Shown in pieces: positions 10,593-24,500 of a stretch of DNA of 64,000 bases. The first letter of the stretch is position 1; every line of letters begins with the position of its first letter. Below the pieces are notes generated by a model. The model searched no databases and was not told the DNA's origin. It worked only from the letters and a program-made list of their open reading frames with translations. The DNA is taken from positions 5,321,733 to 5,385,732 of the forward strand of contig NC_089175.1 in assembly GCF_947507565.1 (NCBI RefSeq), written 5' to 3'. Position numbers and translations under genes: made by a program. This stretch comes from Oscarella lobularis. Its lineage: Eukaryota; Porifera; Homoscleromorpha; Homosclerophorida; Oscarellidae.

Positions 10593-13236
10593 TTAAGGGC
10601 AGGCAGCGTTGTTCGACGGAAAAGCAGGTGAAGTCGCATCATTCGTCGCACCGCGCTAAATAAATATAAAATAATAGAAATAACATTTCTGAAAATCTTA
10701 CATCTGTCCAAAATGTGGCATCTAAGAGGTTGGCCGGTCCGCACAGTTTCGAGTTGCTTCCGATCATTACAGAGCCAACAACGGACGTGACGTTAGACGG
10801 AAAGTCAGACGTACTTTCCAGAAGTGCGTGTCTAAATATGACAACGGAAAATCCTTGATATGCCCCCTTTCCGGTGAATGTCGTCAAAGCACCGAGCCCA
10901 TTACCAAAATTCAACAATTCCTATTAACGAATGCATTAAAATCTAATTCCGAATAGTTTAATTAATACGCCTCACATCGTTAAAACGAAAGTCAATTGAT
11001 CCAACGCTTGTAATAACGTCTAGTCCTCCCAGAGAAGCTAACAGTTCAACGCTCTCGACTGTAAGCGATCCTCCAACGGTAGTCAGGTCGCCAAGAGGAC
11101 TCAATATTAAACTAGTAACCGCCAAGTTACGAATATAAGACTGCCGCCAACGCTGGTCAAACTTCCCAATCCGTCGACGTTCAATGTCTGCGGCGAATCT
11201 TCGATCGTAACGTCGCCTACAAATAACAAGTGACGTATTGAGACATTGACATGACGTATACTGCGGTACCCGTAACATTGGAATTTGGAAATTCCCTTCA
11301 GTCCGTGCAAATCAGTAAGCCTTCGTTGATTAATGACGCTGACGCTTTCCACGTTTTCCAGCAAATAAGCAGCGTTCGTATTCTTTCGCAGATGGTCGGT
11401 CGTCGTCAACTCGCTGTTTCCAGTGATTTCCAACGCTTTGAAAGTCTTCACGTTTTCAAGACCGGCTAAATTGGAAAATGGATTATCGGTGATCTTCAGC
11501 GCTCCAGAGATAAACTAGAAATGCAAAAATCAATTCATAATACGCTGTATCAGGAAACCTTTTGCACCTGTATATTCGAGAGGCCAGTCAATTCAAAATC
11601 TTCAAAACAGTCTTCTTTAGAGCGATCGCAAGAAATCACCAAATCTCCAGTAATATTGGAGCACTTCTCAGCTTCTAAGCTGTCCTCTTCGGTTTGCGTC
11701 GTCAAAGGGCCAACTGAACCGCAATCTTTCAGTGGAACAGGGGTAGTCGGAGGTATTGTTGTAATCTCAGGAACTGTCGGAGGAGCTGACGTCGTTTCAG
11801 GAGTCGTCGGAGACCCTGACGTCGTTTCAGGAGTCGTCGGAAGAGCTGACGTCGTTTCAGGAGTCGTCGGAGACGCTGAAGTCGTCCCAGGAGTCGTCGG
11901 AGACGCTGACGTCGTCTCAGGAGTCGTCGGAGACGCTGATGTCGTTTCAGGAGTCGTCACAAGCTCTGTTTCCATCTCAGGAGTCGTTGGAGCTTCCGTT
12001 GTCGCTTCGGGAGTCGTCGGTTTTGCTGTGGTTGGCGACTCGGTCGTAGGATTGAATGTGCACCTCGGGTCTTCCGCGCCGTTGCCGCCTGTGCCGTTAT
12101 CACGTTACTCATCCGCTTCAACGGCGAGTCCCACACGACGACGGTGATGCGACGATCGCAATTCTTCTGCGTATCGAATGAATCGAATTTCACTCTGCAA
12201 AGAATGGCCTCGAATTGAGCGGCGTCGATGTTTGATACAGGACCGTCGTATTCGAGTATGAGCTCGGGACCAATTCGATCTGGAGATATCGTAACACCTT
12301 GTGAGGTCACCCAGGCTACGTCATCAGGATCAATAAAGACGAGATCGTTAAAATTGTCTGAAACGGAGCTTTGAATTGCATTTGTAATCGTTATTTGAGC
12401 CTTGTGCATAAAGTGAACGTCTCCTGCTATCAGACCGAAGGATGAATAGTCCAAAAGACTAAATTCAGTCGTCCAACTGGCAAGTCAATAATTTACTAAA
12501 CAATAGAAATCTTAGAATAGGTCAATAAAATGAGGTGTTTTGAACATACCCATCTCCGTTTAGTGTTGGCCCAACCGGATTTCGCTGATAGTAGATGATA
12601 GCCATTCCTTCCCCGTATCTTCACTGTTGCTTATAGTCACGATAATCTTTCTCATCGCTTCGTACGGACATTCGGCTTCGTTCATGTAATAGAGACTGCG
12701 AATCAATAGAGACTGCGAATCAACATCACAAAATACATAATCGGAGCGGTGCCGTTCGGATGGTAGATGGCATAGCGAACGACGTGTTCATGACTTTGAC
12801 CTCTTTGACATGCAGTCCGGTCATGTTTATTACAGTTTCATTGAAATAGATTCTTTCGTCGGGAAAATCGGGCGCGTCCTTGATGGTAACGTTGATTTTC
12901 GCCAAATGTCCTTGTATCGGTCCGTCGCAGTCGTCCACTTCGAAATAGGGAAAGACGTGCAAGGGAGACGGATTCGCATTGGCTACACCTTCCACGACGT
13001 ACGTGTGTCAAATGAACTGCTTTGATCTCAATCGAGGAAAAACGATAGGCAGATCGTTGTTGCGGCAAATGTTAATCGTCACCGTTCCAATATTTGTCCA
13101 TGCGCCGCAATCGTCGAGAAGACGAATCGTCACCGTACGTGGATTGATGATTCGGCATTCGTACTCATTACGAAATTGAATCAGCGTTGTGATATTCCCG
13201 GCTTCCGTGATCGTAAACATGCCGGTGATCCGATAT
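10593..13236 (-). pseudogene. Truncated, frameshifted duplicate of the 3' half of the cadherin-like/L-domain gene
   Basis: This copy aligns exon for exon with 14433-17047 of the neighbouring intact gene: the FEVDDCDGPIQGHLA block, the DVHFMHKAQITITN block, the Thr/Pro repeat, then the L-domain exons. Homology begins abruptly at about 13236 (…aacatgccggtgatccg), so signal peptide and upstream repeats are absent. Relative to the intact copy I see reading-frame shifts near 12800, near 12080 (before the Thr/Pro repeat) and near 11130 (inside the L-domain), plus a local 18-base duplication near 12700-12720. The last exon still ends in a short tail with a stop at 10593-10595. It may be transcribed, but cannot make the full protein without unusual splicing. 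Confidence 0.7.
11755..11975 (-). repeat. 30-bp tandem repeat encoding TTPETTSASP units
   Basis: About seven copies of a 30-base unit (ggagtcgtcggagacgctga followed by cgtcgtttca) encode a Thr/Pro/Ser-rich, mucin-like spacer of ten-residue units on the minus strand. Copies differ by one to three bases. The intact paralogue has the same repeat with fewer units. Confidence 0.85.
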
Positions 13237-14432
13237 CAATAGTAAAAAGTGACGTCAAATGCTAGTGTGCGTAAATAAGTAATTTGAGCAAATTGAGACT
13301 TTTCCGTAGCGTATTTAGATTTCCAAAAGCGCTGCATTTCACCTAATGCTTTTTATCGCACTGGTACTACTATGCAACAGAGTGAGTAATCAATTTGCTA
13401 GAAAAAAGAGTATGTTGACAGCCATTAGAGCACAGCATGTACCTACGTAAAGACTGAACCGTTCTCCTAAAACAAAACAAAATAGATAATTAATTAGATC
13501 TACAAGTCCGTTCTCTGCACTAAAACGTTCCTAGTAGTCTAAAGTGCCTTGATAAGTACCAATTTGTACATTGAAGGGTGAATTTGGTCTACCCAGTTTT
13601 GTGTCGATCGAGAAGCGATGGAGCGACTCCATGGTCGTAGGTGTACGTGCAGATAAGCAAAAACACGACGACGAGCATGCTCTGAAAGTCGAACAGAGCA
13701 GACTAGACAAGAAAAGAGCTGTAGTTAGGAGGAGTAACGACGAAAGAACAAACCATGACGAAACCGTAGCGCACGCTAAAATTGTCGAAAATCGTAATGC
13801 GATTCAGAATTGAGCGTGGGAGCGCTTTTTCCTGGTCGACTTGCCATGAAGAAGATGAGAATGGACGATACCATAACCCATGTAGCGCTCGCGTCCGTGT
13901 AACGATCTGCATAAACATGCTGCCGCCAATCCGGCGACTAAATACACGATAGGCTTCAATGTTGGAAGCTGATCGCCTTCGCGACAATCATACGGTGAGA
14001 ACGCGGTTTCGCTGCTCTTCAGACGTGCAGAAAGGATAAATAGCGTCTGCCATACGTGGGGACTCGACCGGGGACTCGTCGGGGTGGGGGGAGTATGCGA
14101 TTCCTGTATATTCATCACAGGAAGCATCTAGGCTTTTGCTTTTCTCTCAGAGATTACCCCAGAAATTAAAGAGGAGAACAAAGCCATCAATTAAAGAAAT
14201 ATTGATGATATGAAAATCCGAGAAAATACTCGCAAGCCCAATTTACTCTTCTCGACCAGGGATATATCTAGCGGTAGATCGCTGCTTCGACACACCTATG
14301 GACATACGCACATTGTAGTTCACACAGTCTAGCACGCTATCATCACGCAGAGTAAAACGAAATGAACAAAAACTGGCTAACAACAAAAGACGAAAACACA
14401 AAAAGTTTGCGAGCACGTATTCTTCTTTACGG
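13237..14432. other. Spacer between the duplicate copies, with a possible membrane-tail exon
   Basis: This lies between the 5' break of the duplicate and the 3' end of the intact gene. Most of it has no coding signal. A minus-strand open stretch at 14050-13804 encodes a hydrophobic helix followed by a basic tail, described separately. A TGACGTCA palindrome lies at 13250-13257, almost at the duplication break. Confidence 0.5.
13804..14050 (-). CDS. Candidate exon: transmembrane helix plus basic tail
   Basis: On the minus strand the frame reads ...TLKPIVYLVAGLAAACLC, a plausible membrane helix, then a tail rich in His, Arg and Lys (SLHGRERYMGYG, ending STRKKRSHAQF) and a stop at 13806-13804. 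It lies about 400 bases downstream of the last recognised exon of the L-domain gene on the same strand. It could be an alternative last exon giving a membrane-bound form, or a chance open frame. No exon junction could be proved. Confidence 0.3.
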
Positions 14433-17400
14433 CTAGCAATTCTGGTTGTTTCCTCCGATAGAAGGAAAACCGCCGATCTAAAAGAAATCGAACGAGACAT
14501 TTGATTTGAAGCTTAGCAGTGGAAAAGACTTACGCCAGTCCAGAATGACTTAGTCACAATTTGGGAAGGATCGCACAGCAACGGATTGGCAGAAATTATT
14601 ACCTTCCGGACCTGCGCTGGCCCTGTAATGGCGGTGAGGCTGAGAGGAAACCCGGACGTATTCTCTAGCAGGTCGTTTCCATACACCACCACAGAATATT
14701 CCTTGTTGAAAGCAGCTGTTCCTGTGACGTTCACCAAAGAACCGAGCCCACCGTCAAAATTCACCAAGTCCTAAACAACGAACAAGTTATACATCCAAGT
14801 ATCATTTACACGAGAACAGCCTACGTTGTTATTTTGGATGCGAATAGAACCCACGCTAGTGACAGCACCGAGTCCTTCCAAACTGGACAACGATTCAATG
14901 TTGAGAATTGTTATCGACCCTCCGACGGTCATGAGACTACTGAGCGAACTCAAAGAAGTTACAGGCATAGCCTCAAGTTTGAAACTTCCGCCGATACTCT
15001 TCAAAGATCCTAGTCCTGCGGTGTCCAAGTCTTGCAGCCCATTTATCTCGACGTCACCTACAGAGAGACAATGTACAAACTCTTATGGCGTGCTCGCGCT
15101 CTCAGCCTCGTACCAGTGACTGTCATGATTCCTTTGAGTCCGTCCACGTCTTCGAGCCTCTGCTGATTGACCACAGTGACACTTTCTACGTTTTTGAGTA
15201 GATACTCGGCAGTCGTGTTCATTCTCAGGTGACTGGTCGTCATCAATTCCGTGTTGTCGCGAATTTCCAGCGATCTAAAACTCTTGACGTTCTCGAGGCC
15301 GGTCAAGTACGACAGACGATTGTTGTCGATTATCAGCGCTCCCGTGATAATCTAAAACCAAAAGAAAAATTTTCGAAAATTGCATAAACAAAAGCATGCC
15401 GCACCTGTATATTTGTAAGACCCGTGAGCACAAAATTTCCGAAGCAATCCTCGGCCGAAAGGTCGCAAGAAATCACGAGATCTCCATCTACAACCTCACA
15501 CGATCCAGCTGCCAGAGTGTTCACTTCAGCTTGAGTTGTAAGAGGACTAACTGAACCGCAGGAAGTCATGTCCGTAGTGTCAGGCGCTGTAACGTCAATC
15601 ACAGTAGCTGATCCATTGGTCGGAGCTTCAGTTGTCAACTCAGGAGACGTCGGACCTGCGGTTGTCGTTAAAATCTCAGTCGTCACTTCGGGAGTCGTCG
15701 GAGACGCTGACGTCGTCTCAGGAGTCGTCGGAGACGCTGACGTCGTTTCAGGAGTCGTCGGAGAAGCCGATGTCGTTTCAGGAGTCGTCGGAGACGCTGA
15801 TGTCGTCTCAGGAGTCGTCGCAGGTTCTGTTGCCATCTCAGGAGTCGTTGGAGATTCGGTGGTCGGGGTGATAGGACACTTGGAATCCTCGGTGCCGCTA
15901 CCTACAACTACTTGAACAGTAATCACGTTGCTCATCCGTTTCAACGGTGAATCCCATACGGTGACTGTGATACGACGATCACAATTCTTATGTGGATCAA
16001 GAGAATCGAACTTCACTTTGCGAAGAATTGACTCGAATTGAGCGGCGTCAACATTCGACACAGGACCGTTGTATTCGAGTACGATCTGGGGACCTTTGCG
16101 GTCCTGCAAAATTTGAATACCGAGCGCTGTTACCGAGTCTTCGTCTGCCTCGTCAATGAAGACGTGATCAAAAAAGTTGCCTGGATTAGTCGCACTTTCG
16201 ATGGGATTCGTAATTGTTATTTGTGCCTTGTGCATGAAGTGAACGTCTCCGGGAATGACATCAAAATCTGGACGATCCAACAGATTGAATGCGGCCGACC
16301 AAGTCTCATGATCGCTGCACAAAAACAAATCAAAATAAGACACAAAAAAAGAGAAATTTTCATTTAATCAGAACCTACCTTTCATTCCATTTCAGGGTTG
16401 GTCCAACGGGATTTCGCTGATAGTAAATAATAGCCAATCCTTCTCCCGTATCTTCACCGTCGCTCACAGTCACAATAATCTTTCTCATCACTTCGAAAGG
16501 ACATTCGGCTTCGTTGATGTAGTAGAGACTGCGAATCAACCGCACAAAATACATAATCGGAGCGGTGCCGTTCGGATGGTAGATGACATAGCGAACGACG
16601 TGTTCATCGACGTCGACCACTTTGTAATGCAGTCCGGTCATGTTCAATACCGTTTCATTGAAATAGATTCTTTCGTGAGGAGAATCGGGCGCGTCCATGA
16701 TGGTAACGTTGATTTGCGCCAAATGTCCTTGTATCGGTCCGTCGCAGTCGTCCACTTCGAAATAGGGAAAGACGTGCAAGGAAGACGGATTCGTATTGGC
16801 TACGCCTTCCACGACGTACGTGTGTCGAATGGAGTGCCTCGATCCCGAACGAGGAAAAACGATAGGCGGATCGTTGTTGCGACGAAGGGTAATCGCCACC
16901 GTCCCAATATTTGTCCATGCGCCGCAGTCGTCGCGAAGACGAATCGTCACCGTGCGCGGATCAACGATGCGACATTCGTAAGTATTACGAAATTGGATGT
17001 TCATTGTGAGATTCTGGGCATGGACGATAGCGAACATGCCGGTGATCCGTATACCCATCGGAATGTTCACGACGGTCACGCCGCCGCCATCTACTCTCAG
17101 TTCATCGTTGCCTTGGTCGAAATTATTTGTGATAATGACTTCGATTTCTGTGAATATTTCACTGTCATTGTTTCGAATAATGACGGGTCCTTCCACCAGA
17201 TTAACCCAAGTCGTTGGACTGAATTCGTCAAAAACGGCCGCTGCCGTCGTCGACATGTCGGTCGCGTTCAGATATAATCGTCCCGGATCGCAGATATGAA
17301 TGACTGTGACCGTTGCGTAAGAGATCCCGACGAGTCCATCTCTGTCCGTAAGGTTGAACATGACGCGAACTTCGTCCGCTATTTTAGGTGGTTCACGACG

Positions 17401-20400
17401 ATGGATGGCAAAGGTCACGTTACGAGCCAATGCGGCGACCTCGTCTGCGGACCACGAACAAGTCGTAGGCATCACATCAATTTTTTGCGGTGATACATTT
17501 ACTCCAGAGATGTTATCGCAACTTTGGCAACCAGGGCAATCAATGACAGCGCCTGAAACTCATGTAGTAAAGCAATTTGAAAACCACGGAATGATCAACA
17601 CGTACCTGTTTCATTTCCCATAACGGTTATTTCCAAATTACGAATTGAAACATTGACCGGTTGCAAGTCTTCGTCGATCGGCATCGCATAAGGAGCCAGT
17701 CGAATAGGTGGCGATCTTTCGGTGTAGTTGACCGGTGCTGAGACGTCAAGCCGCGTCGGGCTGTCATTTACTCCGAAAACGTCAACGTAGATGGTCTCTG
17801 TCACCTCGTTGGCATTTCCAAGAGCGTTGCTCGTAATCTAAATAATTTTAAAAATCAAGAGCTATGTTTTTGCGATCTCGTCGTACTTTAAAGAGAATTT
17901 TGCGACGCCCAGGTTCCGGCTCGGGGTTGCTGTTTGAATACGACAACGTCCGCAATACTTGGTTGAACTTCGAAAGAGTATCACCCGTGGATTTTCCGGC
18001 AATTTTCACGCACGACGAAGACGAAGAGGGAGAGACTGTCGGGGTAATACCATCCGGCAGGACAGAATCGTTCGTTTCCAAGGAGAGACGCTAAAAAATA
18101 AAAGTCTCACTGCTGCAAACAAAGACAAGCAACATAGAAGAAGAACCTCGTCCAATCCATTGAGCTGATCCAAGATGCACACTTCAACAATATTTGCTTT
18201 TTGGTCCTCCTCGTCCGAATCGGCGTCCGTCAAATAAATTCCGTCAAACAAAACTGGAGGATCGTTCTCGGAGAAATTGTAGACCGTGTGAGGTGAATTA
18301 AGCACTGGCGGCTGATCGTTGCGAGTGTCTAATTTGACGGTTATCTCTAACGGATCGCTGTAGAATTTTCCATCAAATACGCTTATCTACACAGACGGTG
18401 CTAGAAGTAAATCAGAGACGACGCACAACAGCGTTTGTTACCCAGACATGACGTTGGCCCAACGTAGGTTCGTCTTTACTATTACGATAACGTATTGATT
18501 TCAGTACATTCTAAAAATGAAACAGTAAGTATTTTCTTTAGTGACAAATTATTCAGACAATCTTACAGCGTATACGCGAGCATCGACATTGCCCGTTAGT
18601 TCAATGGTAGCCGTTGCATTTGCATTGGTAGTGTTACTGGCCACAGTTACGCCTGTGCCGGTCTACATAAGAAAGCGTAGCATTCATCGTTATTATATGA
18701 AGCGCTCATCTTTACCAGATCGAATAGTATTCTGTCGCGTGCTCCATCAGGAGCTGTCACATTCACTTGTGCTCCCTGCATTACGAGGGTATTGCATATC
18801 ATATCCCTGTCTGACACTCGAGCACTCGACAAAAGACTTATAGCTGGCCCGTCCTCTTTAAAAGAATGGCCCGTGCGAGTAATAGAGAGTACGGGTCTGA
18901 ACTGATTATTGGGTTCAATGACGACCGGAACGTCTTTTTCCTTCATAAACCTGCCAAATGCGAGTCACGAGATACTTAATTACTAAGTCCGCGTCTAAAG
19001 CCAGAGGATTCTTCTTACTTTCCATCCCAAGCCTTGAGCTTTATGATGCGTCTCACTGGACAGCTGATGTTCTCGTTTCTGTTATCGTATGTCAATGTGC
19101 GTAGCACTCCTTCAAAGTCTTCGATAGGAGCGTAGGGTCGTCCATCGCTGGGAATCAATATAACGCGCTGCTGAAATGATTCGTTGCTTTTGGCAATAGA
19201 GTCAATAAACGAACCGGTATTGACTTCCTAAAAATATAGAAACGGTTTAGTTCTTACTGCTGAAGCGCTACGATGGTCATACGAGAAATTCGTCCACAAA
19301 ATCGGACGTTCGAATGGAGATATTAGCCTCGACTTTAGTCCACATGTGTACACTGTAGAAACCAAATATATAATCGGCGTTCCTACATTTCTTCTTCTAC
19401 ACGTACCTATTGTCGTCACAATCTTCTAAATCAACCAAGTCGGTGACTAAAACGGGGCCTTTGTCCGGAATGAAAACGGGTTCACTCAGCGGTATTCCCT
19501 CAATCTAAAAGGGCAATAGAGACGTCATTTTACATTGCTTTCTCCATTGCCAATACTCACTCGTGGCGGACTATCATTGAACGTTTCAATGCGCAACGTA
19601 GCGTTTGCTTCGCCCGTAAACTTCCCATCGTTGATCTTCACTTTGATCGTCACCGAGCCTCGAGGAGGTTCCGGACCAGTAGAATTGAATGTCGCTGTTT
19701 GAAATATGTGTTGATATACGTCAATGCTGGCATTTCCCTTCAAATGAATCATTCCAGCCGGGTTATCAGAAACGAGCGTGACGTCGTCGGAATACGATCC
19801 AAGATCAACGTGGATTAGCTGCTCACCGAAACACGAACCAGGAAAAGTGCCAACAACCCAAATCTACACGCATAAGACATAGCAGGAAAAAAAGATTTTC
19901 TTCAGCTCTCTTCTTGACCATGGCTTCCTCCATCAGAAATTGGTCAGGATGATCGTCGTCACTGATGGTAACGCTGGAAAACACGTTGATAGGGCCGCCG
20001 TGCTCCATGTACGTCTTTGTAAATAAACGATCGAATGAAGAAACGAAACCCTAACAAGTCGCTACCTCGTTGTTAGCAACCACGTCTATAGACGGCGGAT
20101 GATTGTTGACAAAGACAACCCGGACTCTGATCACGTACTCGAGACTCCAGAAGTCCCCGTCAAAGATGCTGAACGCAATACTACAAAAAGCAAACAAGAA
20201 TGACGAACAAAAGCCGAAAACTCAGCCAGCGATAACAAACGCACAGACGACTTTCTGATGACGGGGTGGGAGCCGTGCTTTTAAAAGCAATCGTTGCAAT
20301 AACCTAACACCGGTAGTTTAGCGGAAGAGGCGGGTATGAGACGAGACGACTTGCCTGGTCGTACTTGGAGGCGTAATCCACGCCCATTAGAACCAACTCT

Positions 20401-21085
20401 GTCAATCAAAAGATCATTAGTCAATCACGCTGGAGACAGTCTGTCTAGGGCGGCACTCCTTACTTCCTTCATCTTGATCATAATGTTGCGTTATGTTGGT
20501 TCCCGTCACATTCGCTGTGAGAGAGACATAGTCGCCGTCCATATATTCATCTATGTCGTCGATGTAAAATTCGGCTTTCTGTAAACAAAAACGTATGATA
20601 GTGATGAAGAATGCCCTAAAGGTCGAACCTCCATCTTGTGAAGCTGGTTGTGATCACCGTCAATGACCGAGACGCCGTCTCGAAATAGGATAACCGGTTC
20701 TCCGCCCTAAGGGGAAACAGAACAGAAGCCCTCACGCAACGATAAAGAGTTTCGAAATTAGAAAAGCGGCTCCGCTAAACGTCGCTGTTTCCAAAACAAA
20801 TAGGTAAAATCGTCTGGAGATCGTCTCCGCGCTTTGCTCGCCAACCCGCCCATTTTATATGCGGTAGTCGACTCCGGTCGATTATTGCGCTTGCATTCGT
20901 TTCTCACCTCGATGAATTTGGGACAGCCGGGGCAAGTCGCATCTACGGTGCATTTTCGTAGAGAAAGGACGGTAGAGAAACAACGACCGGGCCACTTCCG
21001 CGTTCTTACCGGGGCACGGATTGTGCATGTCAGCAGCCACGAGTGCCAATAGAGAGAAGAAGAGAAGAGCTTCTTTGCCCGCCAT
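14433..21085 (-). CDS. Large secreted protein: cadherin-like repeats, Thr/Pro mucin linker, receptor L-type leucine-rich domain
   Basis: The ATG at 21085-21083 starts a signal peptide (MAGKEALLFFSLLALVAADM), followed by a CPGCPKFIE exon. Many short exons then encode repeats of about 110-130 residues with cadherin-like or calcium-repeat hallmarks: V-D-D-x-D strands and linkers such as NDSPPRVSI, NDQPPVL, NDSPTRL and NNDPPIVFP. Further down come blocks FEVDDCDGPIQGHLAQINV and DVHFMHKAQITITN, a Thr/Pro repeat (15690-15850), and a C-terminal domain made of LxxLxSVGGSxxI-type strands like receptor-L or fungal Ecm33 leucine-rich domains. The last exon ends IGGFPSIGGNNQNC, stop 14435-14433. No membrane helix is in the main frame. 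It is probably an adhesive matrix or cell-coat protein. A broken duplicate of its 3' half lies downstream. Confidence 0.65.
15690..15850 (-). repeat. 30-bp tandem repeat, Thr/Pro linker of the intact gene
   Basis: About five copies of the 30-base unit that encodes TTPETTSASP. It is the counterpart of the array at 11755-11975, with a different copy number. Confidence 0.85.
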
Positions 21086-21585
21086 TTCCTTCTGCACTTG
21101 ACGGGCTTTGGATTGCAAGTGAGACGTCACGCCTGAAGCGTTTCAAATACGTAGGCACAGGGCGAACGTGATTGGTTGGCTATCTAAACTGATTGACGTC
21201 ATGATGACATGATGTCATCGCATCATAGAACTCTCTTACATCTATGATCGCATCATCGAGCAGGGAGGAGGCCTCCGTCAAAGAATGACCTCGGTACAAA
21301 AAAAGCAAGAACGTGTCTAATCACTTTCTTCGTTCCGTTTCCCCAGACCGCATTTTGACGATGAACTCCAGTCCTTCCGTCTTCGAAAGTACCTCGAGAA
21401 ACATTTCGTACGCTTTGGACTCCTTTTGTCAAATGATCGAGGCGCTAGCGCCAAACGTTCACTAGATTCGGCGGCCGCCGAACGGCGACGAGGATCTATC
21501 CGGGACTTCAAAATGACGTCGAAAACATCTCACAATAATTTTTTTAAAAATTAAAGAGCTAAAATTACGATTCAAATGTATCGTC
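21086..21585. promoter_or_regulatory. Spacer upstream of the cadherin-like gene
   Basis: Five hundred bases separate the start of the cadherin-like gene from the stop of the CARD/Death gene. It holds a TGACGTCA palindrome (21194-21201) followed at once by the near-palindrome TGACATGATGTCA, and repeats of catcatag/catcatcg. These could be CREB/ATF-type sites. The remaining open frames are short and unrecognised. Confidence 0.4.
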
Positions 21586-24500
21586 TTAGTCAAAAGAAGG
21601 TGAGCACCTAAACACTTTTTTCGCCGCTGCTTTTAGACTCACCGAATCTAGAGCTTTGCACAATTCTTCGACTGTTGCAGCATCGCCTTTGCACTCCTTC
21701 CAAATAGACAGCATTTTATACGCTTGTTCTCTGACGTCTCCCTTTGCGTCTACTGAAGCTGCAACGACGTCTTTTTCATCCACGTCAAGGTACCTAGCAA
21801 CGAATTTCCATCTATCTAGGATTTCCAGTGATACGTCAAGGAGCTCTTTTTTGGTCGGACATCGGTTCAGGTCAGCATCTGCTTAATGGTGCAATCAGCG
21901 TCGCTCTCATGAAGATTGACATGCCTACCTTGTCTGGAGGGGTCCGTTGAAGAACGCCCTATAGAAATCAAAAATTGAAATACAAAAAACTACTAATACA
22001 AAAAACTACTAATAAATAATCTACTCACCTCTTTTACTTGAAGATACTGAAGATGAAGGAGCCTAGGTAAGCAAAAAGGTCATTTACTTCACAACTCAAG
22101 AACTCTTATTTAGTCTTACATGGAGTGAAGGATATTCGTCTAATAAGAGTGTACAGTCTGTTTTTTCGTCATCTGTCAGACAAATTTCTAGCCAAGGCTT
22201 TTCTGCGTTCATCTTGACTTTTTTCAACTTGAAAAAACGCGTACAGAACTTGGACGGCTGCTTCTTTGCTCGGATCAGTTCTTGCTCAGCAATAGACACT
22301 GGAGACGAAGATTGAAGTTCCCAGCCGTAGCTAGTCCTATTGACTGAAAGAGTGAATTTGCCTTTCTTTGAAAAGTAGATTGTCGCATTAGTATCCTTCA
22401 AAAGTGCGGGCATTCCTCTGTTGCACCTTTCGACGACGTCGACATGCGTCCGTCTGGTAGACGTGAAATGAAGATCGATCGTCGCCGTTTCCAATTGCGA
22501 AGATTCTCCCTTTGTCCACCTACCAAACGCCAGGGTGCGATAGCAGTGTCCAATGCAACCACGCAAGCACGCAAAGAATTTGCAGAAGTGTTTCGTATCA
22601 ATATCAAGAGAAGAAAATGGATGAAGGCTGGCCGTCATTTTATCAAACACCGTGGACTTGAGTGCTCCCACAGAAGAGGACCGAAACAAGCCTGTGTCTT
22701 GCTCTTCATATAGAAGGGTAGCTCTTTGATCATCGGAAAATACGGCGGCTTTCATGATAAAACTGATTGTGACGTTTCTTGCGAAGCGTGTGCCACAAGG
22801 ATGTAGGGCAAGAATGTCTGTTATATATAAATCATTTTCAACCCCTTCTGATGCCTCTGGCTGATACTCATAGACAGTGAATCCTATTCTGACAGCGTTG
22901 CCCGTCACTGCTCCACGAGGAATAGTCAACGAGAAAAAATCAGAGTCTAGTTTTCCGCCCGATTCACCAACGTCTTCTTCTACAGTTTGCGTTCTTGTGA
23001 AGCTCAGCGTCATGCCTTCGAAGTGAAGAGAGAAGGTAGTAGAAGATTCTTCGTCTTGAAGCAATAAAGCCTACACATTAAAATTATATGTAGTTGAGCA
23101 TCATATACATTGCTAGACCTTTGCAGCAGCCGGCGCAGTAGGCGTAGCATCATCTGCTTCCGTCCTTGAAGCATAATAAGCTGATGAGAAAACAGAAGAT
23201 TTCAAAATGCCCCATGCTTTCGCATTGAAGCGTTCCAGTAGGCTGAGGAACCAGTCAAAAGACGAAGGACCGCTTTTTGGTAGAATTTCAAGAAGCAGCT
23301 TTTGGCACTCGCGTTCTCGATACTTTCTCTCTCGCAAATTGTGTGTGAGGGCACTATCCAAAAGTCTGCAACTAATTAGTCTATTTTCACAAAGAGCTAA
23401 AAGGAAGCACTCATAATCAGCTGGGATGAAATTCCAAGTTTCCACCAGTTCTGAAAAAAGCGGCTCGCGGATTACCAACCAACGTCTGTCCATTGGTATA
23501 AAGTCAAGAGTCGTCGCTTCTTCCTCTTGAAAAATATAACGAGCTACTTCCGGTGCAGCAGACCTCAAAATGGTCGACACGGCAGGTTGATAATCTGATA
23601 TGACGCTGAGAAATTCGTCAAAAGAGAACGAACCTTTCTTTGGTAGAAGATCGATGAGCAGTTTTCGACAATCGCTTTCTCGAATTCTGATGAGCACATA
23701 CTCTGGAGAAAAACGCTGATCGCATTCTTTCCGTACGTTTCTTCTTTCACTCAAAACCAAGTCATACTCTTCGGAAGTGAGTAGTCCTTTCACCCACAAA
23801 TCTTGTATAGTGAAGCTGGCGTATTGCCATGCGGCTGTTATGTTTGAAAAGAGAGGCTCGCGGATTAAAAGCCAACGTTTATCCTTTGGCTCCGAAGATA
23901 ATTTAACTCTAACCAGACATCACTAATTAATTAATAGTTTCTACCGCGTTTTTCTCCAGCTTTACGTACCTTCGCACTTTCTCGAGCATCCTAAACATTT
24001 TTACGACATCGGACTCTTCTCCTTCTGTGTTCAAAAGAACGCGAAAAAACTCATTGTAAGATTGTCGTCCCTTATGTGGAAGGATTTCAACGAGTAGCTT
24101 TTCGCACTGTTCAGCTCGAGGAAGAGAGCACAGCAGTTTGCATTCTCCCTCACTCAGAAGCTGCGCGGCGTGGAGGTCATCGAGCTGAGGACGCCAAATT
24201 TTGACTAAATTCCTCACGAACGGTTGAACGGCGTACATCCATCGAGGATCCATTCCGCTGACCCTTTTCCTCCAAAGGAATTTTTCGAAACGACCCTGAG
24301 TCGGAAACCACTTCATTTCCCAATCCTCAAGCATCTTAACTGTGGACTCCAGCTTCTCTTTCTTCGCCAGCACTGCGAGCAACGTGTCGTACGCTTCTAG
24401 ACCCTTCTGTGGTAAGATTTCGACGAGCAGCGTCTCGCATTGCTGAGATCGAGAACGATAGCGCAACGCTTTGTATTCCTTGTCACTGACTAGATACAAT

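Noticed and set aside
15568-15915. Plus-strand GVVGDADVVS repeat protein
   Set aside because: It is the antisense reading of the TTPETTSASP mucin linker of the minus-strand gene.
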